A stretch of 64,000 nt of DNA from Colletes latitarsis (taxonomy: Eukaryota > Arthropoda > Insecta > Hymenoptera > Colletidae), in NCBI RefSeq assembly GCF_051014445.1, contig NW_027488369.1, positions 16,200,001 to 16,264,000 on the forward strand, in the 5' to 3' direction. The first letter of the stretch is position 1; every line of letters begins with the position of its first letter. The translations under genes and the position numbers were made by a program. Below are positions 49,784 through 62,190 of this stretch, in pieces. The notes under the pieces were generated by a model. The model ran no database searches. It saw only the letters and a list, made by a program, of their open reading frames with translations, and had not been told where the DNA came from.

Positions 49784-52700
49784 TACTACGTGATACAAAC
49801 CAGAAAAAACCCAGGATCTGTTCAACAAGTATGTGAAAAACGCGAAAGTATGAGCCTGATGAGGGCAAATCCTAGACCTAACCCAAACCAAACATGCGTT
49901 ATCCTCTAAAATAATGATCGAAACCAGGTTTAATTAATTGTTTTAGTTGTGGCACCACATTACTACGTGATCCAAAGCAGAAAAAACCCTCGGTCAGGTC
50001 AAAATGCATGTTAAATTTGCGAAAGTATGACCCTGATGAGGGCAAATCCCAGAGCTATCCCAGACCTATCTTGCGTTGTCCTCTAAAATAATGATCGAAA
50101 CCAGGTTTAATTGATTGTTTTAGTTGTGGCACCACTTTACTACGTGATCCAAAGCAGAAAAAACCCTCGATCAGGTCAACATGCATGTTAAAACTGCGAA
50201 AGTATGACCCTGATGCGTGAAAATCCCAGGCCTAACCTAGACCTAACATGCGTTATCCTCAAAAATATTGATCGAAACCTGGTTTAATTGACTGTTTTAG
50301 TTGTGGTACCACTTTACTACGTGATCCAAAGCAGAAAAAACCCTCGATCAGGTCAAAATGCATGTTAAAACTGCGAAAGTATGACCCTGATGAGGTCAAA
50401 TCCCAGACCTTTCCCAGACCTGACATGCGTTATTCTCTAAAATATTTATCAAGACCAGGTTTAATTGATTGTTTCGGTGTGGTCCCACATTACTACGTGA
50501 TCCAAACCAGAAAAAACCCAGGATCCGTTCAACAAGTATGTGAAGAATGCGAAAGTATGAGTCTGATGAGTGAAAATCCCAGACCTAACCTAGACCTAAC
50601 ATGCGTTATCCTCAAAAATATTGATCGAAACCTGGTTTAATTGACTGTTTTAGTTGTGGTACCACTTTACTACGTGATCCAAAGCAGAAAAAACCCTCGA
50701 TCAGGTCAAAATGCATGTTAAAACTGCGAAAGTATGACCCTGATGAGGTCAAATCCCAGACCTATCCCAGACCTGACATGCGTTATTCTCTAAAATATTT
50801 ATCAAGACCAGGTTTACTTGATTGTTTCGGTGTGGTCACACATTACTACGTGATCCAAACCAGAAAAAACCCAGGATCCGTTCAACAAGTATGTGAAGAA
50901 TGCGAAAGTATGAGTCTGATGAGGGCAAATCCCAGACCTATCCCAGACCTAGCATGCGTTATCCTCTAAAAGATTTATCAAGACCAGGTTTAATTGACTG
51001 TTTCAGTGTGGTACCACATTGCTACGTGATCCAAACCAGAAAAAGCCCAGGATCTGTTCAACAAGTATGTGAAAAACACGAAAGTATGAGCCTGGTGAGT
51101 GAAAATCCCAGACCTAACCTAGACCTAACATGCGTTATCCTCTAAAATATTGATCCAAACCAGGTTTAATGGACTGTTTCAGTGTGGTACCACTTTACTA
51201 CGTGATACAATCCAGAAACAGCCCGGGATCTAGCCATGAAGTATGAGAAAAAATGCGAAAGTATGAGCCTGATGAGGGCAAATCCTAGACCTAACCCAAA
51301 CCAAACATGCGTTATCCTCTAAAATAATGATCGAAACCAGGTTTAATTAATTGTTTTAGTTGTGGCACCACATTACTACGTGATCCAAAGCAGAAAAAAC
51401 CCTCGGTCAGGTCAAAATGCATGTTAAATTTGCGAAAGTATGACCCTGATGAGGGCAAATCCCAGAGCTATCCCAGACCTATCTTGCGTTGTCCTCTAAA
51501 ATAATGATCGAAACCAGGTTTAATTGATTGTTTTAGTTGTGGCACCACTTTACTACGTGATCCAAAGCAGAAAAAACCCTCGATCAGGTCAACATGCATG
51601 TTAAAACTGCGAAAGTATGACCCTGATGCGTGAAAATCCCAGGCCTAACCTAGACCTAACATGCGTTATCCTCAAAAATATTGATCGAAACCTGGTTTAA
51701 TTGACTGTTTTAGTTGTGGTACCACTTTACTACGTGATCCAAAGCAGAAAAAACCCTCGATCAGGTCAAAATGCATGTTAAAACTGCGAAAGTATGACCC
51801 TGATGAGGTCAAATCCCAGACCTTTCCCAGACCTGACATGCGTTATTCTCTAAAATATTTATCAAGACCAGGTTTAATTGATTGTTTCGGTGTGGTCCCA
51901 CATTACTACGTGATCCAAACCAGAAAAAACCCAGGATCCGTTCAACAAGTATGTGAAGAATGCGAAAGTATGAGTCTGATGAGTGAAAATCCCAGACCTA
52001 ACCTAGACCTAACATGCGTTATCCTCAAAAATATTGATCGAAACCTGGTTTAATTGACTGTTTTAGTTGTGGTACCACTTTACTACGTGATCCAAAGCAG
52101 AAAAAACCCTCGATCAGGTCAAAATGCATGTTAAAACTGCGAAAGTATGACCCTGATGAGGTCAAATCCCAGACCTATCCCAGACCTGACATGCGTTATT
52201 CTCTAAAATATTTATCAAGACCAGGTTTACTTGATTGTTTCGGTGTGGTCACACATTACTACGTGATCCAAACCAGAAAAAACCCAGGATCCGTTCAACA
52301 AGTATGTGAAGAATGCGAAAGTATGAGTCTGATGAGGGCAAATCCCAGACCTATCCCAGACCTAGCATGCGTTATCCTCTAAAAGATTTATCAAGACCAG
52401 GTTTAATTGACTGTTTCAGTGTGGTACCACATTGCTACGTGATCCAAACCAGAAAAAGCCCAGGATCTGTTCAACAAGTATGTGAAAAACACGAAAGTAT
52501 GAGCCTGGTGAGTGAAAATCCCAGACCTAACCTAGACCTAACATGCGTTATCCTCTAAAATATTGATCCAAACCAGGTTTAATGGACTGTTTCAGTGTGG
52601 TACCACTTTACTACGTGATCCAAAGCAGAAAATACCCTCGATCAGGTCAACATGCATGTTAGAACTGCGAAAGTATGGCCCTGATGAGGTCAAATCCCAG

Positions 52701-55700
52701 ACCTGTCCCAGACCTGACATGCGTTATCCTCTAAAATATTGATCCAAACCAGGTTTAATTGACTGTTTCAGTGTGGTCCCACATTACTACGTGATACAAT
52801 CCAGAAACAGCCCAGGATCCAGTCATGAAGTATGAGAAATATGCGAATGTATGAGCCTGATGATGACAAATTCTAGACCTAACCCAAACCTAACATGCGT
52901 TATCCTCCAAAATATTTATCAAGACCAGGTTTAATTGAATGTTTCAGTGTGGTACCTCATTACTACGTGAACCAAACCAGAAAAAACCCACGATCCGTTC
53001 AACAAGTATGTGAAGAATGCGAAAGTATGAGTCTGATGAGTGAAAATCCCAGGGCTAACCTAGACCTAACATGTGTTATCCTCTAAAATATTGATCCAAA
53101 CCAGGTTTAATTGACTGTTTCAGTGTGGTACCACATTGCTACGTGATCCAAACCAGAAAAAACCCAGGATCAGTTCAACAAGTATGTGAAAAACGCGAAA
53201 GTATGAGCCTGATGAGGGCAAATCCGAGACCTATCCCAGACCTAACATGCGTTATCCTCTAAAATATTTATCAAGACCAGTTTTAATTGACTGTTTCAGC
53301 GTGGTACCACGTTACTACGTGATACAATCCAGAAATAGCACAGGATCTAGCCATCAAGTATGAGAAATATGCGAAAGAATGAGCCTGATGAGAGCAAATC
53401 CCAGACCTAACCTAGACATAACATGAATTATTCTCTAAAATATTGATCGAAACCAGGTTTAATTGACTGTTTCAGTGTGGTACCACATTACTACGTGATC
53501 CAATCCAGAAATAGCCCAGGATCTAGCAATGAAGTATGTGAAGAATGCGAAAGTATGAGTCTGATGAGGGCAAATCCTAGACCTATCCCAGACCTACCAT
53601 GCGTTATCCTCTAAAATATTGATCCAAACCAGGTTTAGTGGACTGTTTCAGTGTGGTACCACATTACTACGTGATCCAAACCAGAAAATAACCCAGGATC
53701 TGTTCAACGAGTATGTGAAGTGTGCGAAAGTATGAGTCTGATGAGGGCAAATCCCAGACCTATCCCAGACCTAACATGCGTTATCCTCTAAAATATTTAT
53801 CATGACCAGGTTTAATTGATTGTTTCAGTGTGGTCCCACATTACTACGTGATCCAAACCAGAAAAAACCCAGGATCCGTTCAACAAGTACGTGAAGAATG
53901 CGAAAGTATGAGTCTGATGAGGGCAAATCCTAGACCTGTCCCAGACCTACCATGCGTTATCCTCTAAAATATTGATCCAAACCAGGTATAGTGGACTGTT
54001 TCAGTGTGGTACCACATTACTACGTGATCCAAACCAGAAAATAACCCAGGATCTGTTCAACGAGTATGTGAAGAATGCGAAAGTATGAGTCTGATGAGGG
54101 CAAATCCTAGACCTATCCCAGACCTACCATGCGTTATCCTCTAAAATATTGATCCAAACCAGGTTTAGTGGACTGTTTCAGTGTGGTACCACTTTACAAC
54201 GTGATCCAAAGCAGAAAAAACCCTCGATCACGTCAACATGTATGATAAAACTGCGAAAGTATGACCCTGATGAGGGCAAATCCCAGACCTATCCCAGACC
54301 TAGCTTGCGTTATCCTCTAAAATATTGATTGAATCCAGGTTTAATTGACTGTGTCAGTGTGGTACCACATTACTACGTGATCCAATCCAGAAATAGCCCA
54401 GGATCTAGCAATGAAGTATGAGAAATATGCTTAAGTATGAGCCTGACGAGGGCAAATCCTAGACCTAACCCAGACCTAACATGCGTTATCCTCTAAAATA
54501 TTTATCATGACCAGGTTTAATTGATTGTTTCAGTGTGGTCCCACATTACTACGTGATCCAAACCAGAAAAAACCCCGGATCCGTTCAACAAGTATGTGAA
54601 GAATGCGAAAGTATGATTCTGATGAGGGCAAATCCTAGACCTATCCCAGACCTAACATGCGTTATCCTCTAAAATATTAATCCAAACCAGGTTTAATGGA
54701 CTGTTTCAGTGTGGTACCACACTACTACGTGATCCAAACCAGAAAAAACCCAGGATCTGTTCAACAAGTATGTGGAAACTGCGAAAGTATGACCCTAATG
54801 AGGGCAAATCCCAGGCCTAACCTTGACCTAACATGCGTTATCTTCTAAAATATTGAGCGAAACCAGGTTTAATTGACTGTTTCAGTGTCGTACCACATTA
54901 CTACGTGATCCAATCCAGAAATAGCCCAGGATCTAGCCATGAAGTATGAGAAATATGCGAAAGTATGAGCCTGATGAGGGCAAATCCCAGACCTAACCCA
55001 GACCTAACATGCGTTGTCCTCTAAAATATTTATCAAGACCAGGTTTAATCGACTGTTTCAGTGTGGTCTCACATTACTACGTGATCCAAACCAGAAAAAA
55101 CCCAGGATTCGTTCAACAAGTATGTGAAGAATGCGAAAGAATGAGTCAGATGCGTGAAAATCCCAGGCCTAACCTAGACCTAAAATGCGTTATCCTAAAA
55201 AATATTCATCGAAACCTGGTTTAATCGACTGCTTCAGTGTGGTACCACATTACTACGTGACCCAAACCAGAAAAAACCCAGGATCTCATCAACAAGTATG
55301 TGAAAAACGCAAAAGTATGAGCCTGATGAGGGCAAATTCCAGACCTATCCCAGACCAAACTTGCGTTATCCTCTAAAATATTGATCGAAACCTGGATTAA
55401 TCGACTGTCTCAGTGTGGTACCACATTACTATGTGATCCAAACCAGAAAATAACCCAGGATCTGTTCAACGAGTATGTGAAGTGTGCGAAAGTATGAGTC
55501 TGATGAGGGCAAATCCTAAACCTATCCCAGACCTAACATGCGTTATCCTCTAAAATATTTATCAAGACCACGTTTAATTGACTGTTTCAGTGTGGTACCA
55601 CTTTACAACGTGATCCAAAGCAGAAAAAACCCTCGATCACGTCAACATGTATGATAAAACTGCGAAAGTATGACCCTGATGAGGGCAAATCCCAGACCTA

Positions 55701-56155
55701 TCCCAGACCTAACTTGCGTTATCCTCTAAAATATTGATTGAATCCAGGTTAATTGACTGTGTCAGTGTGGTACCACATTACTACGTGATCCAATCCAGAA
55801 ATAGCCCAGGATCTAGCAATGAAGTATGAGAAATATGCTTAAGTATGAGCCTGACGAGGGCAAATCCTAGACCTAACCCAGACCTAACATGCGTTATCCT
55901 CTAAAATATTTATCATGACCAGGTTTAATTGATTGTTTCAGTGTGGTCCCACATTACTACGTGATCCAAACCAGAAAAAACCCCGGATCCGTTCAACAAG
56001 TATGTGAAGAATGCGAAAGTATGATTCTGATGAGGGCAAATCCTAGACCTATCCCAGACCTAACATGCGTTATCCTCTAAAATATTAATCCAAACCAGGT
56101 TTAATGGACTGTTTCAGTGTGGTACCACACTACTACGTGATCCAAACCAGAAAAA
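49784..56155. repeat. 36-mer higher-order unit, rearranged copy 3
   Basis: It starts as a third copy (offset 6,344 bp) but near 49865 jumps forward, after which the offset is 5,286 bp: about 1,058 bp (six monomers) are missing. Near 51200 it jumps back, so the eight-monomer block at about 49790-51200 is present twice, with markers at 50362 and 51775 (1,413 bp apart). It then follows copy 2 at an offset of 6,699 bp up to about 56155. Both jumps occur between homologous positions in monomers, as expected for unequal crossover. Confidence 0.82.
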
Positions 56156-57000
56156 ACCCAGGATCTGTTCAACAAGTATGTGAAAACTGCGAAAGTATGA
56201 CCCTAATGAGGGCAAATCCCAGGCCTAACCTTGACCTAACATGCGTTATCTTCTAAAATATTGAGCGAAACCAGGTTTAATTGACTGTTTCAGTGTCGTA
56301 CCACATTACTACGTGATCCAATCCAGAAATAGCCCAGGATCTAGCCATGAAGTATGAGAAATATGCGAAAGTATGAGCCTGATGAGGGCAAATCCCAGAC
56401 CTAACCCAGACCTAACATGCGTTGTCCTCTAAAATATTTATCAAGACCAGGTTTAATCGACTGTTTCAGTGTGGTCTCACATTACTACGTGATCCAAACC
56501 AGAAAAAACCCAGGATTCGTTCAACAAGTATGTGAAGAATGCGAAAGAATGAGTCAGATGCGTGAAAATCCCAGGCCTAACCTAGACCTAAAATGCGTTA
56601 TCCTAAAAAATATTCATCGAAACCTGGTTTAATCGACTGCTTCAGTGTGGTACCACATTACTACGTGACCCAAACCAGAAAAAACGCAGGATCTCATCAA
56701 CAAGTATGTGAAAAACGCAAAAGTATGAGCCTGATGAGGGCAAATCCCAGACCTATCCCAGACCAAACTTGCGTTATCCTCTAAAATATTGATCGAAACC
56801 TGGTTTAATCGACTGTTTCAGTGTGGTACCACATTACTATGTGATCCAAACCAGAAAATAGCCCAGGATCTGTTCAACGAGTATGTGAAGTGTGCGAAAG
56901 TATGAGTCTGATGAGGGCAAATCCTAAACCTATCCCAGACCTAACATGCGTTATCCTCTAAAATATTTATCAAGACCACGTTTAATTGACTGTTTCAGTG
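54183..57000. repeat. 8-mer higher-order repeat, 1,408-bp unit
   Basis: Two units, about 54183-55590 and 55591-56998, repeat with a period of 1,408 bp (8 x 176). Examples are the monomers beginning at 54481 and 55889 and those at 55009 and 56417. The similarity stops near 57000, where GGTACCACATTACTATG replaces GGTACCACTTTACAACG. Confidence 0.78.
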
Positions 57001-57314
57001 TGGTACCACATTACTATGTGATCCAAACCAGAAAAAGCCCAGGATCTGTTCAACAAGTATGTGAAAAACACGAAAGTATGAGCCTAATGAGGGCAAATCC
57101 TAGACCTATCCCAGACCTAACATGCGTTATCCTCTAAAATATTTATCAAGACAAGGTTTAATTGACTGTTTCAGCGTGGTACCACGTTACTACGTGATAC
57201 AGTCCAGAAATAGCCCAGGATCTAGTCATGAAGTATGAGAAATATGCGAAAGTATGAGTCTGATGAGGGCAAATCCCAGACCTATCCCAGACCTAACATG
57301 CGTTATCCTCTAAA

Positions 57315-60250
57315 ATATTTATCAAGACCGGGTTTAATTGACTGTTTCAGTGTGGTACCACATTGCTACGTGATCCAAACCAGAAAAAGCCCAGGATCTG
57401 TTCAACTAGTATGTGAAAAACACGAAAGTATGAGCCTGGTGAGGGCAAATCCTAGACCTATCCTAGACCTAACATGCGTTATCCTCTAAAATATTTATCA
57501 AGACAAGGTTTAATTGACTGTTTCAGTGTGGTACCACATTGCTACGTGATCCAATCCAGAAATACCCCAGGATCTAGCCATGAAGTATGAGAAATATGCG
57601 AAAGTATGAGCCTGACGAGGGCAAATCCTACACCTAACGCAGACCTAACATGCGTTATCCTCTAAAATATTTATCAAGACCAGGTTCATTTGATTGTTTC
57701 AGTGTGGTCCCACATTACTACGTAATCCAAACCAGAAAAAACACAGGATCCGTTCAACAAGTATGTGAAAAACGCGAAAGTATGAGCCTGATGGGGGCAA
57801 ATCCCAGACCTATCCCAGACCTAACTTGCGTTATCCTCTAAAATATTGATCGAAACCTGGTTTAATCGACTGTTTCAGTGTGGTACTACATTACTATGTG
57901 ATCCAAACCAGAAAATAACCCAGGATCTGTCCAACGAGTATGTGAAGTGTGCGAAAGTATGAGTCTGATGAGGGCAAATCCTAGACCTAACCCAAACCTA
58001 ACATGCGTTATCCTGTAAAATATTTATCAAGACCAGGTTTAATTGAATGCTCCAGTGTGGTACCACATTACTACGTGAACCAAACCAGAAAAAACCCAGG
58101 ATCCGTTCAACAAGTATGTGAAGAATGCGAAAGTATGAGTCTGATGAGTGAAAATCCCAGGCCTAACCTAGACCTAACATGCGTTATCCTCAAAAATATT
58201 GATCGAAACCTGGTTTAATCGACTGTTTCAGTGTGGTACCACATTACTATGTGATCCAAACCAGAAAATAACCCAGGATCTGTTCAACGAGTATGTGAAG
58301 TGTGCGAAAGTATGAGCCTGACGAGGGCAAATCCTAGACCTAACCCAGACCTAACATGCGTTATCCTCTAAAATATTTATCATGAGCAGGTTTAATTGAT
58401 TGCTTCAGTGTGGTCCCACATTACTACGTGATCCAAACCAGAAAATAACCCAGGATCTGTTCAACGAGTATGTGAAGTGTGCGAAAGTATGAGTCTGATG
58501 GGGGCAAATCCTAGACCTATCCCATACCTAACATGCGTTATCCTCTAAAGTATTTATCAAGACCAGGTTTAATTGTCTGTTTCAGTGTGGTACCACATTG
58601 CTACGTGATCCAAACCAGCAAAAACCCAGGATCCGTTCAACAAGTATGTGAAGAATGCGAAAGTATGAGTCTGATGAGGGCAAATCCTAGACCTATCCCA
58701 GACCTACCATGCGTTATCCTCTAAAATATTGATCCAAACCAGGTTTAGTGGACTGTTTCAGTGTGGTACCACATTACTACGTGATCCAAACCAGAAAATA
58801 ACCCAGGATCTGTTCAACCAGTATGTGAAGTGTGCGAAAGTATGAGTCTGATGAGGGCAAATCCCAGACCTATCCCAGACCTAACATGCGTTATCCTCTA
58901 AAATATTTATCATGACCAGGTTTAATTGATTGTTTCAGTGTCGTCCCACATTACTACGTGATCCAAACCAGAAAAAACCCAGGATCCGTTCAACAAGTAT
59001 GTGAAGAATGCGAAAGTATGTGTCTGATGAGTGAAAATCCCAGGGCTAACCTAGACCTAACATGTGTTATCCTCTAAAATATTGATCCAAACCAGGTTTA
59101 ATTGACTGTTTCAGCGTGGTACCACGTTACTACGTGATACAATCCAGAAATAGCACAGGATCTAGCCATCAAGTATGAGAAATATGCGAAAGAATGAGCC
59201 TGATGAGAGCAAATCCCAGACCTAACCTAGACATAACATGAATTATTCTCTAAAATATTTATCAAGACCAGGTTTAATTGACTGTTTCAGTGTGGTACCA
59301 CATTGCTACGTGATCCAAACCAGAAAAAGCCCAGGATCTGTTCAACAAGTATGTGAAAAACACGAAAGTATGAGCCTGGTGAGGGCAAATCCTAGACCTA
59401 TCCCAGACCTAACATGCGTTATCCTCTAAAATATTTATCAAGACAAGGTTTACTTGACTGTTTCAGTGTGGTACCACATTGCTACGTGATCCAATACAGA
59501 AATACCCCAGGATCTAGCCATGAAGTATGAGAAATATGCGAAAGTATGAGCCTGACGAGGGCAAATCCTACACCTAACGCAGACCTAACATGCGTTATCC
59601 TCTAAAATATTTTTCAAGACCAGGTTCATTTGATTGTTTCAGTGTGGTCCCACATTACTACGTAATCCAAACCAGAAAAAACACAGGATCCGTTCAACAA
59701 GTATGTGAAAAACGCGAAAGTATGAGCCTGATGAGGGCAAATCCCAGACCTATCCCAGACCTAACTTGCGTTATCCTCTAAAATATTGATCGAAACCTGG
59801 TTTAATCGACTGTTTCAGTGTGGTACCACATTACTATGTGATCCAAACCAGAAAATAACCCAGGATCTGTCCAACGAGTATGTGAAGTGTGCGAAAGTAT
59901 GAGTCTGATGAGGGCAAATCCTAGACCTAACCCAAACCTAACATGCGTTATCCTGTAAAATATTTATCAAGACCAGGTTTAATTGAATGCTCCAGTGTGG
60001 TACCACATTACTACGTGAACCAAACCAGAAAAAACCCAGGATCCGTTCAACAAGTATGTGAAGAATGCGAAAGTATGAGTCTGATGAGTGAAAATCCCAG
60101 GCCTAACCTAGACCTAACATGCGTTATCCTCAAAAATATTGATCGAAACCTGGTTTAATCGACTGTTTCAGTGTGGTACCACATTACTATGTGATCCAAA
60201 CCAGAAAATAACCCAGGATCTGTTCAACGAGTATGTGAAGTGTGCGAAGG
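57315..60250. repeat. Duplication of about 1 kb at 11-mer spacing (1,940 bp)
   Basis: 57315-58310 matches 59255-60250 at an offset of 1,940 bp (11 monomers plus 4 bp). Shared rare variants include CAGGTTCATTTGATTG, ACGTAATCC and the GAATGCTCCAG monomer at 58047 and 59987. The DNA between the two copies (58311-59254) holds other monomer types. Confidence 0.78.
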
Positions 60251-62190
60251 TATGAGTCTGATGAGGGCAAATCCTAGACCTATCCCAGACCTAACATGCG
60301 TTATCCTCTAAAATATTTATCAAGACCAGGTTTAATTGACTGTTTCAGCGTGGTACCACGTTACTACGTGATACAATCCAGAAATAGCGCAGGATCTAGC
60401 CATCAAGTATGAGAAATATGCGAAAGAATGAGCCTGATGAGAGCAAATCCCAGACCTAACCTAGACATAACATGAATTATTCTCTAAAATATTGATCCAA
60501 ACCAGGTTTAATGGACTGTTTCAGTGTGGTACCACTTTACTACGTGATCCAAAGCAGAAAATACCCTCGATCAGGTCAACATGCATGTTAAAACTGCGAA
60601 AGTATGACCCTGATGAGGTCAAATCCCAGACCTATCCCAGACCTGACATGCGTTATCCTCTAAAATATTGATCCAAACCAGGGTTAATTGACTGTTTCAG
60701 TGTGGTCCCACATTACTACGTGATACAATCCAGAAACAGCCCAGGATCTAGCCATGAAGTATGAGAAATATGCGAATGTATGAGCCTGATGATGACAAAT
60801 TCTAGACCTAACCCAAACCTAACATGCGTTATCCTCCAAAATATTTATCAAGACCAGGTTTAATTAAATGTTTCAGTGTGGTGCCACATTACTACGTGAA
60901 CCAAACCAGAAAAAACCCACGATCCGTTCAACAAGTATGTGAAGAATGCGAAAGTATGAGTCTGATGAGTGAAAATCCCAGGGCTAACCTAGACCTAACA
61001 TGTGTTATCCTCTAAAATATTGATCCAAACCAGGTTTAATTGACTGTTTCAGCGTGGTACCACGTTACTACGTGATACAATCCAGAAATAGCACAGGATC
61101 TAGCCATCAAGTATAAGAAATATGCGAAAGAATGAGCCTGATGAGAGCAAATCCCAGACCTAACCTAGACATAACATGAATTATTCTCTAAAATATTGAT
61201 CGAAACCAGGTTTTATTGACTGTTTCAGTGTGGTGCCACATTACTACGTGATCCAATCCAGAAATAGCCCAGGATCTAGCCATGAAGTATGAGAAATATG
61301 CGAAAGTATGAGCCTGACGAGGGCAAATCCTAGACCTAACCCAGACCTAACATGCGTTATCCTCTAAAATATTTATCACGAGCAGGTTTAATTGATTGCT
61401 TCAGTGTGGTCCCACATTACTACGTGATCCAAACCAGAAAATAACCCAGGATCTGTTCAACGAGTATGTGAAGTGTGCAAAAGTATGAGTCTGATGGGGG
61501 CAAATCCTAGACCTATCCCATGCCTAACATGCGTTATCCTCTAAAATATTTATCAAGACCAGGTTTAATTGTCTGTTTCAGTGTGGTACCACATTGCTAC
61601 GTGATCCAAACCAGAAAAAACCCAGGATCCGTTCAACAAGTATGTGCAGAATGCGAAAGTATGAGTCTGATGGGGGCAAATCCTAGACCTATCCCATACC
61701 TAACATGCGTTATCCTCTAAAATATTTATCAAGACCAGGTTTAATTGTCTGTTTCAGTGTGGTACCACATTGCTACGTGATCCAAACCAGAAAAAACCCA
61801 GGATCCGTTCAACAAGTATGTGAAGAATGCGAAAGTATGAGTCTGATGAGGGCAAATCCTAGACCTATCCCAGACCTACCATGCGTTATCCTCTAAAATA
61901 TTGATCCAAACCAGGTTTAGTGGACTGTTTCAGTGTGGTACCACATTACTACGTGATCCAAACCAGAAAATAACCCAGGATCTGTTCAACGAGTATGTGA
62001 AGTGTGCGAAAGTATGAGTCTGATGAGGGCAAATCCCAGACCTATCCCAGACCTAACATGCGTTATCCTCTAAAATATTTATCATGACCAGGTTTAATTG
62101 ATTGTTTCAGTGTGGTCCCACATTACTACGTGATCCAAACCAGAAAAAACCCAGGATCCGTTCAACAAGTATGTGAAGAATGCGAAAGTA
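58310..62190. repeat. Mosaic 17/18-mer-spaced duplication
   Basis: 58311-58530 matches about 61307-61526 at an offset of 2,996 bp. 58495-59010 then matches about 61667-62182 at 3,172 bp. The 176-bp change reflects one extra monomer in the right copy, near 61495-61670. This section is a patchwork of blocks also seen elsewhere; for example, 60490-61020 resembles 39520-40060. Confidence 0.7.
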
